A stretch of DNA of 64,000 nt from Deroplatys truncata (taxonomy: Eukaryota > Arthropoda > Insecta > Mantodea > Mantidae), in the NCBI GenBank assembly GCA_030765065.1, contig CM060990.1, positions 499,400,190 to 499,464,189 of the forward strand, written 5' to 3'. Shown here in pieces: positions 35,809 to 46,550 of this stretch. A model generated the notes under the pieces. The model made no database searches and was not told the DNA's origin. It saw only the letters and a list, made by a program, of their open reading frames with translations. Numbering within the stretch: the stretch's first letter is position 1; each line of letters starts with the position of its first letter. A program made the position numbers and the translations under genes.

Positions 35809-35993
35809 CACTAGCTGTTTTCCCACTAATTTCAAATGTGGACTGATTTCAAGTGTAGAATGTCCTATACTGAACCAGCATTCTTTAGTTTAACTGTTTT
35901 TAAAGTACAGATGACCACATTTCTTGTTTCAACATGTAAGTGTACCATTGTTTCACTTTTCTGCTCTATTGAGGTAGTAATTTTCCTTATTAT

Positions 35994-36425
35994 CTGAAGT
36001 TGAACTAAAAACAAATAAAGCCTGAAGTGTGTAATACACCATCCTGACATCCAGTTTCCCTTACTGGAACCTATATGCAGACTTCAACATTTATTTAACA
36101 TATTCTCATTTTTATAATACATCATAATTTTACAAGTGTTACTTATATACTAATGAACTAAATAAAATAAAATAAAATAAATGAACTAAAATGAATTATT
36201 CATGAATCCATTAAATCTTTAACTGAAGTTGTGCTAAAAACAAATAAAATAAAGTCTTAAGTCTGTAATTTGCCATCTTGGGCGACCTATATTGCAGACT
36301 TAAATATTTATTTAACACATTTTCATTTTTATGATACATCATAGTTTTACATATGTTACTTATATACTAATGAACTAAATAAAATAAAATAAATGAAATA
36401 AAATGAGAAATTCATGAACCCACTA
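35994..36425. repeat. Tandem duplication, two ~229/203-bp units
   Basis: Unit 1 begins ctgaagttgaactaaaaaca at 35994 and unit 2 begins ctgaagttgtgctaaaaaca at 36223. They share the internal block catttttataatacatcata and (aaata)n runs ending ttcatgaa. Both are AT-rich and diverged. Confidence 0.85.
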
Positions 36426-36458
36426 ACTGTACATTAATTATGGTTACTGGAAGCTCGG

Positions 36459-37718
36459 CAGTGGATACAAGGGGGATAAAGGGGTTATATACCCCCTGAA
36501 ATTTGTAAAATGTGTGAAAGAAGAAATGTTTTATGAATTTACAGAAGACGTAGTAAAACGAGAAATGAAAATATTCAAGAAATTGTGTAACAGCTGATGT
36601 TCCTGAAAGACCAAACTAAAAACCCCTCCTCTTCAAGAAATTTGGAACAGCAGCAAGAATAATCACTTAGCACAATGATTTAAGAATAATCTATGCCATT
36701 GTGCACATTATATTTTAAAGGCAGTGATGAAGAACCAAATTGTTTTTGATCAGAGCGCACAAACCAACAAGACAGATGTATTTCCCTGCCTTTAGGAGAT
36801 ATTTTAGTTAAAGAATAATCTAAGTTTCAATAATTAAGGAACATAATTTCAAAATGTATTGAGTGAACCCTTTGTCAAATGAGTTTGATACAACTTCCAT
36901 CTATTTATTTTATGCTTTTCAATGCCACTTACTTTACTGATGGCTATCATATGTAGTAAGCTCTGAATTTTTAATCTAATTATGACTTCCATGAAGTAGA
37001 AAATCTGTTGAAGATTTTATCATAAAGAGATGTGAGAATGGTGCCCTTGAGGCTTTGACTGCTAATACCAAATCAGTCTACTTATTACAGTTTCTCTTAC
37101 CCACGTGCATTTCATATTATGAATGTTTAGTTGCTATCTGATACTTCCTGATAACAATGAGCAATATAAGAGTACCACTGTGTGAGTAAACATTCTCACC
37201 CTGAATTAGCAAAATTACTGGAATCTGCTAGCTTTGCATTTGGTCCTTGTATGTCTCATAGGATCTTCTGTGTTGGTACTCATTAGCATACCCTGTGGAG
37301 TAGTTGTGACCATTCTGAATGAGTCAAGTGATGTGCTACAAGTTACAGTATATTGTTGATTAGTGTGTTTTGTTTAATGCAGTTACATTGTTTAGTTATT
37401 TAGCAATGGAGAAGAAAAGATAAGTAACTTTGTTCAGATTTTTTTGACTGCAAACAAAAGAAAGCATTTAGAATCAACAGGAATTACAGGTGTAGTGAAC
37501 ATCACTTCAGAACCTGACAAAGATATCCCACAATATTAGGAACAACACCACTAGCTGGAAGCCAGCTTTGCCAATTCATTGAACCACAACTAGGCACTTC
37601 ATCTAATATTCAAAATACTCATCTAAACCCTAGAAAAAACTACAATCAGTATGACACTGGTACCTTTTCTTCACAGAACTGCCAACTCAAGGATCAGGAA
37701 GAATATAACTAACTATAT
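36459..37718 (+). mobile_element. DUF4371-type hAT element, 5' part (split by LTR element)
   Basis: The left terminus at 36459 (cagtggatacaagggggata, then a ggggttatataccccc palindrome-like block) resembles the ends of 'ZMYM/52 kDa repressor'-type hAT elements. The transposase begins at ATG 37406 (MEKKR, then VTLFRFF after a stop). Readable downstream are NYNQYDTGTFS (37645 area) and CQLKDQEEYN just before the interruption at 37718. The gene continues at 42642. Together the two parts carry N-terminal region, TTF-type zinc finger and the start of DUF4371. Confidence 0.7.
37406..37718 (+). pseudogene. DUF4371-type hAT transposase, N-terminal piece
   Basis: N-terminal piece of a hAT transposase of the 'zinc finger MYM / 52 kDa repressor of inhibitor of protein kinase-like' type. 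It starts MEKKR followed by a stop, has frameshifts around 37500-37620, and ends at the LTR insertion site. Across the insertion the frame continues into YCKNFGAIYKLQISL, the ...W.P...YKFP block of the family, so both pieces were one gene. Confidence 0.65.
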
Positions 37719-38209
37719 TGTGGCATGTGCACAGATTATAGTAATAGCTGTGCCCTCTGGTTACCCAAGGTGAAGGTTGGCAGTTTATCCGAGGAGGGGC
37801 GTTTGAGGGGAAATAGTCTCATTGGAGGGGATATGGCGTTAGGACGCCAAGCTTAACGAGTTTTTTTCAAGAGTCTGTGTCTAGTCTTCGCGGTGTTCAG
37901 ATGTACGGATAGCTGCGCAACGATATGGCGTCCTCGTCCCGGCAGACACATGGGTAAGCATATTTAATAAATCTTCTACTTATTCTTCTCCCTTGACTTT
38001 TTAATTATGGTAGTATAGAATCCTTGCCTCTCCCTTCAGCCAGGAATTATGTTAGTGTAAGAATATTTGTGAATTTAACTTTAGCTGCGTCCCTTTGTCG
38101 GTGCCTCTTGAATTAAAGTTTCCTTAGTTTGAATAACGATCCCTCTCGCAGCGAGTAGCTCTCCTCTGAAAGTTAAATAATTAATTACAAATTATTGAGG
38201 TACGCGACA
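37719..38209 (+). repeat. 5' LTR (491 bp)
   Basis: TG...CA ends. Contains AATAAA at 37966-37971 and a possible leader ATG (37925) with splice donor. Reads identical to the 3' LTR. Confidence 0.95.
37925..37959 (+). promoter_or_regulatory. LTR leader ATG followed by a splice donor
   Basis: ATG at 37925 opens MASSSRQTH over 29 nt, then G|GTAAGC (37954-37959), a near-consensus 5' splice site. In a full-length transcript this could join a short leader to an internal acceptor. The same sequence exists in the 3' LTR. Function is inferred. Confidence 0.4.
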
Positions 38210-38212
38210 AAT

Positions 38213-38230
38213 TGGTGGGGGCGCCAGGTA
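38213..38230 (+). promoter_or_regulatory. Primer-binding-site candidate
   Basis: tggtgggggcgccaggta starts 3 nt after the 5' LTR with the TGG expected to pair with a tRNA CCA end. The primer tRNA was not identified. Confidence 0.55.
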
Positions 38231-38564
38231 GAATTGAATTGTTTTGAGATTTTAAGTGCAAAATTTTTTTTTCCCTCCAAATGTAACGGTTTGTCCTCCA
38301 CGTGGTCGTGAAAAATGTAAAGTTCTTTCTGGCTGAAGGGTAAGGATTTTTATACTTTTATTTGTGGTTCTCTTCTTCTAAATTTTGTTTCCATCATTTC
38401 TGAAAGCTTGGTGTCGAAATTTCAATTTTGAGTTCATTTTTGCATATTTTCCCATTGTCTGCCGGGTGACGCTAAAACTTCTGACTCCATTTTCCCCTTG
38501 TTTTGGCTTCATTTCCTTTAAATTATATCACTGTGTTCCGTTCTTCGCGCTGGTTGTTTTCAAA

Positions 38565-38579
38565 AAAAAAAAAAAAAAT
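38565..38579 (+). repeat. Poly-A run
   Basis: About 15 A residues inside the LTR element interior. Confidence 0.9.
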
Positions 38580-39702
38580 GTTTTTGTGAAATTTGAGAAG
38601 AAACGAGCGAGATAGTTGTTTCAAAATGTGCTCGTCACGTGTTGGTTATCCGTTTGCAAATTTTGTTTTCTGTGCTTATTAGCAGTGGTTTGGAAATGTA
38701 TTACTTTATATTCCAGTGATTGTGATTTCTAGCTATTTACTGCACTTTTCTGAGTTATTTTTCGTGTAACTTTTATGTACGCACGTGTGTTGTGTAATTC
38801 CCGCGTGGTCGTGCATTTCAGCAACAATTTTTAGCTTGTGAAACCAGTCTTCCTCAGCACGTGTTTTGGCGCGTTTCTTTGCGTGTGCATATCAGATTAT
38901 ATACATTTGATTTAAGGAAAAAACGAGAAGTTTTGTGTGCTAGTTTAAATTACAAGTTTGTATTCTGCTCCTTTTGAGAATCTTCGCGGTGGTCACAGTA
39001 AGTATGACGTAGTTTTTTTAAGTTCCAGTTCGAGGTTTCTCACTGCAGCTATCATTTTGGTTTTCTTCCATATGTTCATTCTGCTTAAAAATCTTGGTAT
39101 TGTGTCCAAGTGGCTTGTGTAGCCGTGTGTTAGTATAATTTTCTGATATTTCGCCGCGGGCGCTTAATTGTGTTCTTTCTGCAACTGTTTTATTTGGCTA
39201 TTTTCTTCTCTTGCTACTTACTTTCATGTGTTGCTATAAGTGTTTAGTTTGGTGTAATCTGTTTGCTTGGTCCTACGGTTTGTTTATTGGTTGTGTTATC
39301 TTTTGTGCTGCAATCATGCATAAGCGACGTTCTGCACAGAAAGTTGATATAGTAATTGCTCCAGTTGGCGAGCACAGTGTGGTGGAATTTGTCCAGTGTT
39401 GGTGCGCCTCTTGTTGCTCAGTTATCAGCTGGCTGCCGCCGGTCATTGACCCCTCTCCCGTGAAGCATTCCAACGAGTTGTCGCCGTATGAGTTATTTTA
39501 GAATGTTGCAATGTTGGCTACTACTGCTATTGGCCGCTCTGAGAATGATGATAATTTTGCTTTACCGTTGCCAAGTTTGGTTTAATTCCGCAATGCATAT
39601 TTTTAAGGGAAAATCTTTCGCAGTTACTCATGTAAGTAAAAGTTTCAGGGGCTACCAACCTTGCCAGTATCTACACCTAATTAGGTTTGATGTGCTTCTA
39701 AT

Positions 39703-39819
39703 ATGGACCAGTACGATGTGGATGTTGATGAACCAGCTGTACGTGTGTTACCAGATTTTGGACAATTTGCACGGGAATTTTGTGGTAAACGAGTAAGAGA
39801 AAAGAAACAAATCACCCGT
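39703..39819 (+). CDS. Short coding-like remnant inside LTR element (possible gag start)
   Basis: ATG at 39703 opens MDQYDVDVDEPAVRVLPDFG, continuing to KRVREKKQIT before a GTAAGT donor-like site at about 39820. The charged, balanced composition differs from the chance frames around it. It could be a gag N-terminal remnant or a spliced exon. No recognised domain; the usual gag length (several hundred residues) is not reached. Confidence 0.3.
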
Positions 39820-40281
39820 AAGTATGTAATCATTGTGAGTGCTAAAGTTTGGACGAATGAAACAGTTTTACGACTCACACAGGTATGCTAAATTTTTATT
39901 GTTTCGCTGACTGATGCTTAATTAAGCCTTACTTTTCAGGAATATGTGATATGAATGTCTCTGCTAAATTACGAGTGTATTATTATTGTGGGTGTAATCT
40001 AAATTTTGAATTATGTTTTGGGAACTGCAAATCATTTGTTTTGTTGTATTATGCTGCAGGAATGTGTTTCAGGTGTACTATATGCTTAATTGAGCTTTCA
40101 TTTTCAGGAATGTTATGTGACAATATTGTTTTGAGTAATGATGTGATGTTGTTTTGTTGCATTCGATTTGATTTGATATGACATGATTTGATTTTGACTA
40201 TTTGATTTCCATAATGATGCTGTGATCTTTATTTGCAGAAAATTTGTTGCATGAATAGTGTGTGTATGTATGTGTGTATTT

Positions 40282-40488
40282 GAGGTTATGTGATATAGGT
40301 GAGATTTGCCTCGGTGGGAGTGCCAAAGTGTAACCCCGATGGCGTAGTGTGAGGTTATGTGAGAAATAAGAGTTGAGATTTGCCTCGGTGGATGTGCGAA
40401 AGAGTAACCCCGACGGTGTTGATGAGGAGAGATGAGAAGAGATGAGATGATGTCAGCTTCGGTGGAAGTGCCACAGTGTAACCCCGAT
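40282..40488 (+). repeat. Three diverged copies of a ~45-65-bp motif in LTR element interior
   Basis: Copies at about 40282-40341, 40351-40415 and 40453-40488 share cctcggtgg(g)agtgcc(a)aagtgtaaccccgat, variants included. The first two also share gaggttatgtga upstream. The repetition is confined to the LTR element. Confidence 0.8.
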
Positions 40489-41572
40489 AGTTGAAGTGTA
40501 TGAATGTGTTGATTTTTCAGGAGGGCTACATGTACCTGGAAAGTTGATGTGATGATTGTATTGATTTTGCTTATTGGTGTTGCTGTAACGTGCCCAGTAT
40601 AGCGTGTGTGATGAATTCACACGAGAGATTAAATGGATGGAAGTGAATGTAATGAAAATATTTTTTTTTCTCTGTTTATGCAACAAGTTTATTGCCATCT
40701 TAGATAGCAAATGTTAATACCACCTGTTTTCCAGCTTAATTTTCATTTGGAGGATGTGGATGCAACAGTATAGTGTCATGTTATTTGTGTAATTCCTGAA
40801 TTAATGTGATTTTTTGAAGGTTATGCCTATGTCAGATGTTTTGAATTTACAGCATGTTAAATGAGACACGTAAGTGCAGATGTTTTGTTTTGGAGAGAAA
40901 ATTGAAAGATGATGATGATTGAAGTAATGATCGAGATTGCACTATTACTATTACTGCTGATGATGTTCATGATGATTATGATTGAGTTGATGCTCATACT
41001 GCGATGAGAAAGACAATGATGTGGACAAGAAATTGTATTCATGACAAGAGTAGGACACTAGTAGTTGAAAGCATGTCACGTGGCGTAGTTTAGAAATGTA
41101 TTGTGGATGTAGCTTGTAGTGATGTATACACTAGTTTGAGTAGATAGTTAAGTCAGTGTTGTGTGTAATTTGGGGCCATGGTCAGTGTGAATGAGTTCAT
41201 TTCATCGTCATGTGTGATTGTCTTGTAAGTGCACTTACTTTCTTTTGTTAGTGATACCAGCTGGTTATTGAGATGTAATATTGGGATCCCAAGATAAGGT
41301 TATGTTTCATTTCTGTCATGTTTATGTATTTTGAGTCTGTTTTACTGTTATTTGGATTATGAAGCATTGTAAGTTCAATTTTGGATGGCAACTATGTAAA
41401 ATTTCTTTCTTATGCCAATTTGTTCTAATTTTCTTTTCTCTTTACTTGCCCATGTCAAAAGAATTTTTAGTGTACACTTTTCATACTTTAAAATCTTTAA
41501 TTGTAAAGGACATACCCTTCTTTTATGTGTGATTCTTTGTGGGAGCATCCTGTTTATTGTGTGGTGGTTTTG

Positions 41573-41900
41573 TTTTAGTATTCTACTGGGCAGAGAGCGA
41601 GAAGATGCACCAGCATCCCCAGAGCACACCAGAAGTCAAGAAACACCACAGGGAAGCTGTCGGGCAGCCACTACACTGCCGTGGCATAAGGAGCCACCAT
41701 GTCGGGGGGCAGTCCAAGCCAGCGACTGCCCACCCTGTTGTCATCACCAGAGACCTGCGGTGCTAATTCTACACCAGGACAAATCGTCGTTGTGGGCACT
41801 GTCTAAACCACCCACAAACAGTTACGGCAGTTCATCACCCTTTTGCGCAGTGTAGTGTGCCTGTGAACTGAGGCAGCGTGGTGTGTGCGTGTGCGGGATG
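41573..41900 (+). other. GC-richer coding-like patch near the 3' end of the LTR element
   Basis: GC content rises over about 41580-41900. It is preceded by a good acceptor-like sequence (tggttttgttttag, AG at 41577-41578). Open frames of 60-90 codons exist in two registers, with Ser/Pro/His-rich products and no recognised domain. It may be the tail of pol or a third gene of the autonomous parent. Confidence 0.3.
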
Positions 41901-42129
41901 CCAAAGCTAGTGCATTAACAATATTACGTCGACTGCACTTACATCGCTCCTCTCTCGCCACATCGCCCAGCAATATTCTGTCGTCGGCTGGGTGCAACCA
42001 CACATATGTATTGCTCTTTTATTTTACATCACACATTTCTATGTCATTTTTTTTTGGTATGTCTTTCTTTTGTTTTTTTTTTCCTGTATTTTGTACTTAT
42101 GTTCTTTCTGTCGACGGCGACGTCGACTT

Positions 42130-42146
42130 GGGTGGCCAGGGGGAGA
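42130..42146 (+). promoter_or_regulatory. Polypurine tract
   Basis: gggtggccagggggagatg runs directly into the TG of the 3' LTR, the position of the plus-strand primer. Confidence 0.65.
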
Positions 42147-42637
42147 TGTGGCATGTGCACAGATTATAGTAATAGCTGTGCCCTCTGGTTACCCAAGGTG
42201 AAGGTTGGCAGTTTATCCGAGGAGGGGCGTTTGAGGGGAAATAGTCTCATTGGAGGGGATATGGCGTTAGGACGCCAAGCTTAACGAGTTTTTTTCAAGA
42301 GTCTGTGTCTAGTCTTCGCGGTGTTCAGATGTACGGATAGCTGCGCAACGATATGGCGTCCTCGTCCCGGCAGACACATGGGTAAGCATATTTAATAAAT
42401 CTTCTACTTATTCTTCTCCCTTGACTTTTTAATTATGGTAGTATAGAATCCTTGCCTCTCCCTTCAGCCAGGAATTATGTTAGTGTAAGAATATTTGTGA
42501 ATTTAACTTTAGCTGCGTCCCTTTGTCGGTGCCTCTTGAATTAAAGTTTCCTTAGTTTGAATAACGATCCCTCTCGCAGCGAGTAGCTCTCCTCTGAAAG
42601 TTAAATAATTAATTACAAATTATTGAGGTACGCGACA
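42147..42637 (+). repeat. 3' LTR (491 bp)
   Basis: Same length and sequence as the 5' LTR on reading, and followed by the ATAT duplication. Confidence 0.95.
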
Positions 42638-42641
42638 ATAT

Positions 42642-43640
42642 TGCAAAAACTTTGGTGCCATCTATAAATTACAAATTTCCTTATGGTAAAAGAAATTGGA
42701 AATTTCAACATCAATATTGTCAGAGTTTCAATGGTTAGCTTATTCAGAGCAAATGAGGGTGCTTATGTAAGTTCTGTGTTATTTTTGCACCTGAATTCGG
42801 TTCAGGAAAGGTGCACATGTTCAGTTGAGCTCATTGGTAATAAAGAACAAAAAAAATTCACAAAATGGAAAAATGCAATGCAGGATTTTGGAGATCATCA
42901 AAAGAGAGGGTATCACATGGAAGTCTGCACTTCATCTCAGAATTTTATGTTAGTTTTTGAAAAGAAGACATATAATTTTAACATTCAACTGAATGCACAT
43001 TTGAAAAAAACAGAAAGTGAAAACAGAGCAAAGCTTGCCCTATAGTTAATACTATTTTGTTTTGCAGATGAGTTGGATTACCACTGAGAGGATACAGGGG
43101 TTACAGAAGCTGTCAGTAGATGAAGGTGCAAGTGGAAATAATGGTAAATTTATGGTTCTATTTAGATTCAGAATTGAGGCAAGAGGTGTAACTCTAAAAA
43201 ATCATCTTGATAGTGCAAGTGCTAATGCGGTGTATCTGAGCAAAGACATTCAAAATGAGTTTATTGATACTGGTTTATTGTGCAAACAACTTGTTGAGAA
43301 AATTAACAAATCTAAGTTTTGTCAGTGTGCTGGCAGATGAGACAACTGATATTTGTGGAACAGAACAGTTTATACTTTTTGCTTGACATGTTGATATAGA
43401 CAAAAATGTTTTCATAATTCATGAAGATTTCCTGAGGTTTGTTTCTGTTTATGATCTTCATGGATTTGCTTTGGCTGATGCTTTAAAAGAAAATAAATAT
43501 TCATGATCTGATATTAAAGCTGAATGATGTTCCTGGATTGGGTTTCTGAATTATGTAACCCAGCTACCTGAAAAACAATTGGAAAATTCCATAATGAGCT
43601 GTTGAAACAATATAACAGAGGATAAAGAAGATGAAAACCA
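42642..43640 (+). pseudogene. DUF4371-type hAT transposase, C-side piece after LTR insertion
   Basis: Continues the gene broken at 37718: YCKNFGAIYKLQISL, then a TTF-type zinc-finger region (42800-42990: KKFTKWKNAMQDFGDHQKRG, YHMEVC, NFMLVFEKKTYNFNIQLN). The DUF4371 domain follows: KFMVLFRFRIEARGVTLKNH, NAVYLSKDIQNEFID and LLCKQLVEKINKSK (43140-43315), then in another frame SVLADETTDI(C/S)GTEQF (43315-43370; LADETTD motif with catalytic Asp) and VSVYDLHGFALADALKE (43440-43490). It decays after about 43560; the catalytic C-terminal half and dimerisation domain are not seen. Confidence 0.8.
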
Positions 43641-45281
43641 AATTCACAATGAGTAAAGACTGGACAAGCTGTAATGCAAAGTAAAGTATTGGAATGAAGA
43701 GGGTTAACTATGTATAATTATATGTCATAAGGAAGGGTAAATAAGTGTAAAGCAGAAATAGATGTTTAAAGAGAAAAATACTTTTTTCTAACTATAACAT
43801 ATTACATTTTGAAATGAAGTTATATAATAAGAATCAATGAAAGTAATATGAAAGTAAAGAGTTGGGAAATAGTAACTACGATTTAAAAGATACTGTTAAC
43901 ATAAAGTACTAAAAATGGAAAAAAGGGTAAGGCTAATTAAAACCAAACATTTATGTAGAATGCATATAATGAATATGTTGAGTGGAATGGTATATTAGTA
44001 TTATAAGATGTAAATATGTTTGTATAGAGGATAAACATTTTGGTTAACATGTTCAATAATAATGAACCAGGGTGAGAGACTTGACTGTATAAATTTTTAT
44101 GTCAATAACCTAAGCAGGTAGAACTAAGTTGTAAGAGTGGCCCAAATAGTTCAGAGTAATGATATTTGTTGTATGAAAGGAAAAACTGTAGTCAGGTGCA
44201 GGTATATGAACAGAGCATTAGACCCAAGCCAGTGAATTGCGGTGAGAAGGGAAGAAGTATATAAAGTGTGTGAGATGCGTGTGCAGTGTTTCATGCAAGT
44301 GTTAGGATACTGGGTGTTACAAACATTTAGGGGACTAAAAACCCAATTATAAAATTCCCAAAAAGGTTGCAAATATTTATAATTATGCTTCTAATGGGGC
44401 ATTTGAGGCAGTATATTACATCACAACATTCTGTGAACCCCAGAGTAAGTATAGTAAATTACAAAATAATTATTTAACCAATTGTATGTGTAATATTGTA
44501 CATGTAGTTTTAGATGATTTTTGTTAGTTATAAGGACTTGGTAGAAAATAAGGATTGCACTGCCTAACTGAAACTGAGAATAGAAAGTTGGGTAACAATA
44601 AACCAAGGGGGTGAGTTAATTGTCACCAAGAAGAGAAAGTGGAAATTGAGGCCACAGGGTGGCATGTTCTTTTGTAGAAATGGAGGTAACATCTTCCCTA
44701 GAGTATATGTGACCATAGCAGTGATTGACTAACCAAAGGGGATGCTAAGGTTCGTGTAATGTAGCAGCCAATAAGAATTAAGTTGGAAAGTTTAGGCACT
44801 TTGAGCTGAAAGAGTATACATTCTCAAGCCATGAGGAAGTACCAGGCAGTCTTGAAGAATATCTCACGAGGTACATATCTTAAAATTAGATAGAAATGTG
44901 AAGAACAATAAAGTGTGCAAAGTAATTGGTACATGGTAACTCAAAATATTGTAGTTATGTTTATAAATACATCAGTTTCAGTAAGGCATGTAGGAAAGAT
45001 TATAAGATTCAGATGTTTTAAATCAGTGTTATCTTTTATCAATGACTTCTTTCCGTTTACATACCCAGGTTAGAGATGCGTGCTCAACTGAGTAACAACA
45101 GCTAGCCAGACGAAAAATAATCCACATTTAAAATAGGGACTTAAGTAAACAATAGCCGCCCAACAAATAAAGAAAACAAAAGCAACGTAGACACTGCAAC
45201 ACTTTGTCACATTTTAAGAAAGTTGCAACTCATGATTGCATCATTATTACCTACATAATATTATGCCACAGGATGTCACTG
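43641..45281. other. AT-rich region, nothing recognised
   Basis: Purine-rich plus strand, no readable family motif. It may include the remaining decayed part of the hAT element. Confidence 0.35.

Positions 45282-45346
<65 letters not shown>
45282..45346. repeat. (ATT)n microsatellite
   Basis: Pure ATT repeats of about 65 bp. Confidence 0.98.
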
Positions 45347-45347
<1 letters not shown>

Positions 45348-45479
45348 GGCATTGTTATAATATACTTATGAAATTAAAACATTTAGTTCATTAAAAGAAA
45401 TTATTCAGACACAAAATTACACTAAACCACAAAATTACGATACAGAATCACAATATTGAGACACAAAGTCATACATATT

Positions 45480-46190
45480 TTTATTCAAACTCTTTTAGCA
45501 TGTCTTTTCTGGAGGCCAGTTTTGCAGAAAATTCTTGATATGTCTGGACGAAGTTTATGATGAGAGCCAACATGGATTGAATTGTTTTAACACACAGCCT
45601 TGGATGATGGGACATCTGCATCATGCTCATAGCTGAATAAACCCTCCCTACAGAGGCTAACTGAAAGACATCTCGACAAGTGTTTATAACTGTTTAACGA
45701 AACCATTTTTTTGTTGAAATGTGAAAATAATGTCATTCCATCTTTTACATATATTTGCACCATTCTCTTAGTTTATCTTCACTTACAAATTCCTCCAATG
45801 AAAATATTTCATCAAACGGAACCTATTCTTCAAAGTTACTCATATCTACCTTCCTTCCTAGTTAAGAAACTGACTGCATGATCAAACTGCTTTCTTTGTG
45901 GTACAGTTTTTAAGAGCATACATTCAGCATGATGAATGTTGCCAAAGTGAACACTCCAAGCACTTAAGTACTGTGTTACTGCACTGTAAAATTATCAGAT
46001 ATCTTTAAAAAATCACTTTTGGAAAATTTTCTATTTCTTTAAGGAAGCGAGTAGTTTCTTTACAGGCACTGGAATAAAGTGTTCCTCCTTTCTCGCTTTC
46101 AGCTGTTTCCAAATTTCAAATAATTACACATGATTCTACAGCTGTTATATCTTCTCCTTCAACTGCCTTAATTGACTCATGAAAAACAGA
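45480..46190 (-). pseudogene. Possible hAT transposase C-terminal relic
   Basis: Minus strand, in two frames: a segment with FGNIHHAECMLLKTVPQRKQ near 45890-45950, then CRDVFQLASVGRVYSAMSMM, LCVKTIQSMLALIINF and EFSAKLASRKDMLKE at 45485-45690. The latter resembles the hAT dimerisation end (ERvFS.m...wt..R..l..e.v...l....N), as in KIAA1586/ZBED-type proteins. Several stops. Family assignment rests on this one block. Confidence 0.4.
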
Positions 46191-46550
46191 TATTGTTGAG
46201 TTGGTAAAATTTAACCAAAGCTCAGTAGGTGGATCAGTAAGCTATTTTTCCAGTGCTACTGCACATTTATCCTCAGATAGGAAAAAGACTGAAGAGCTGA
46301 ATATATTTCACAAATTCTTTTTATGGCTGGAAAAAGTGACAGCCACCTCATATTATGTAACTAAGAACATCCTTACAGTTGTTGCTATGTTCATCAATGA
46401 TTCTGATTGGCTCACCAAGGTTGGAAATTAGTGAGTCATGACATCACAAGTGTCTGCCTAGCAACCAGCATCATTATTGTTGGAAACTCTGAAGTGTATG
46501 TTATTACTGCATTTTTGTAGACTGCAGACTATAGTGGTTTCGAATATACC

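Larger units (their letters stand above)
37719..42637 (+). mobile_element. LTR retrotransposon, 4919 bp, coding-poor (LARD-like)
   Basis: Two 491-bp LTRs (37719-38209 and 42147-42637) begin TG and end CA and appear identical base for base on reading. A 4-bp duplication, ATAT, flanks the element (37715-37718 and 42638-42641), the size made by Gypsy-type integrases. The 3937-bp interior has no frame long enough for gag, protease, RT, RNase H or integrase and none of their motifs, so the element is non-autonomous. A TGG-starting primer-binding-site candidate follows the 5' LTR, and a purine-rich tract precedes the 3' LTR. Orientation follows from these two signals. It lies inside a hAT relic. 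Confidence 0.93.

Noticed and set aside
39211-39796. Open frames of 96-102 codons in the LTR element
   Set aside because: Composition is Cys/Leu/Trp-rich, as expected from T/G-rich non-coding DNA, and no retroviral-type motif is present.
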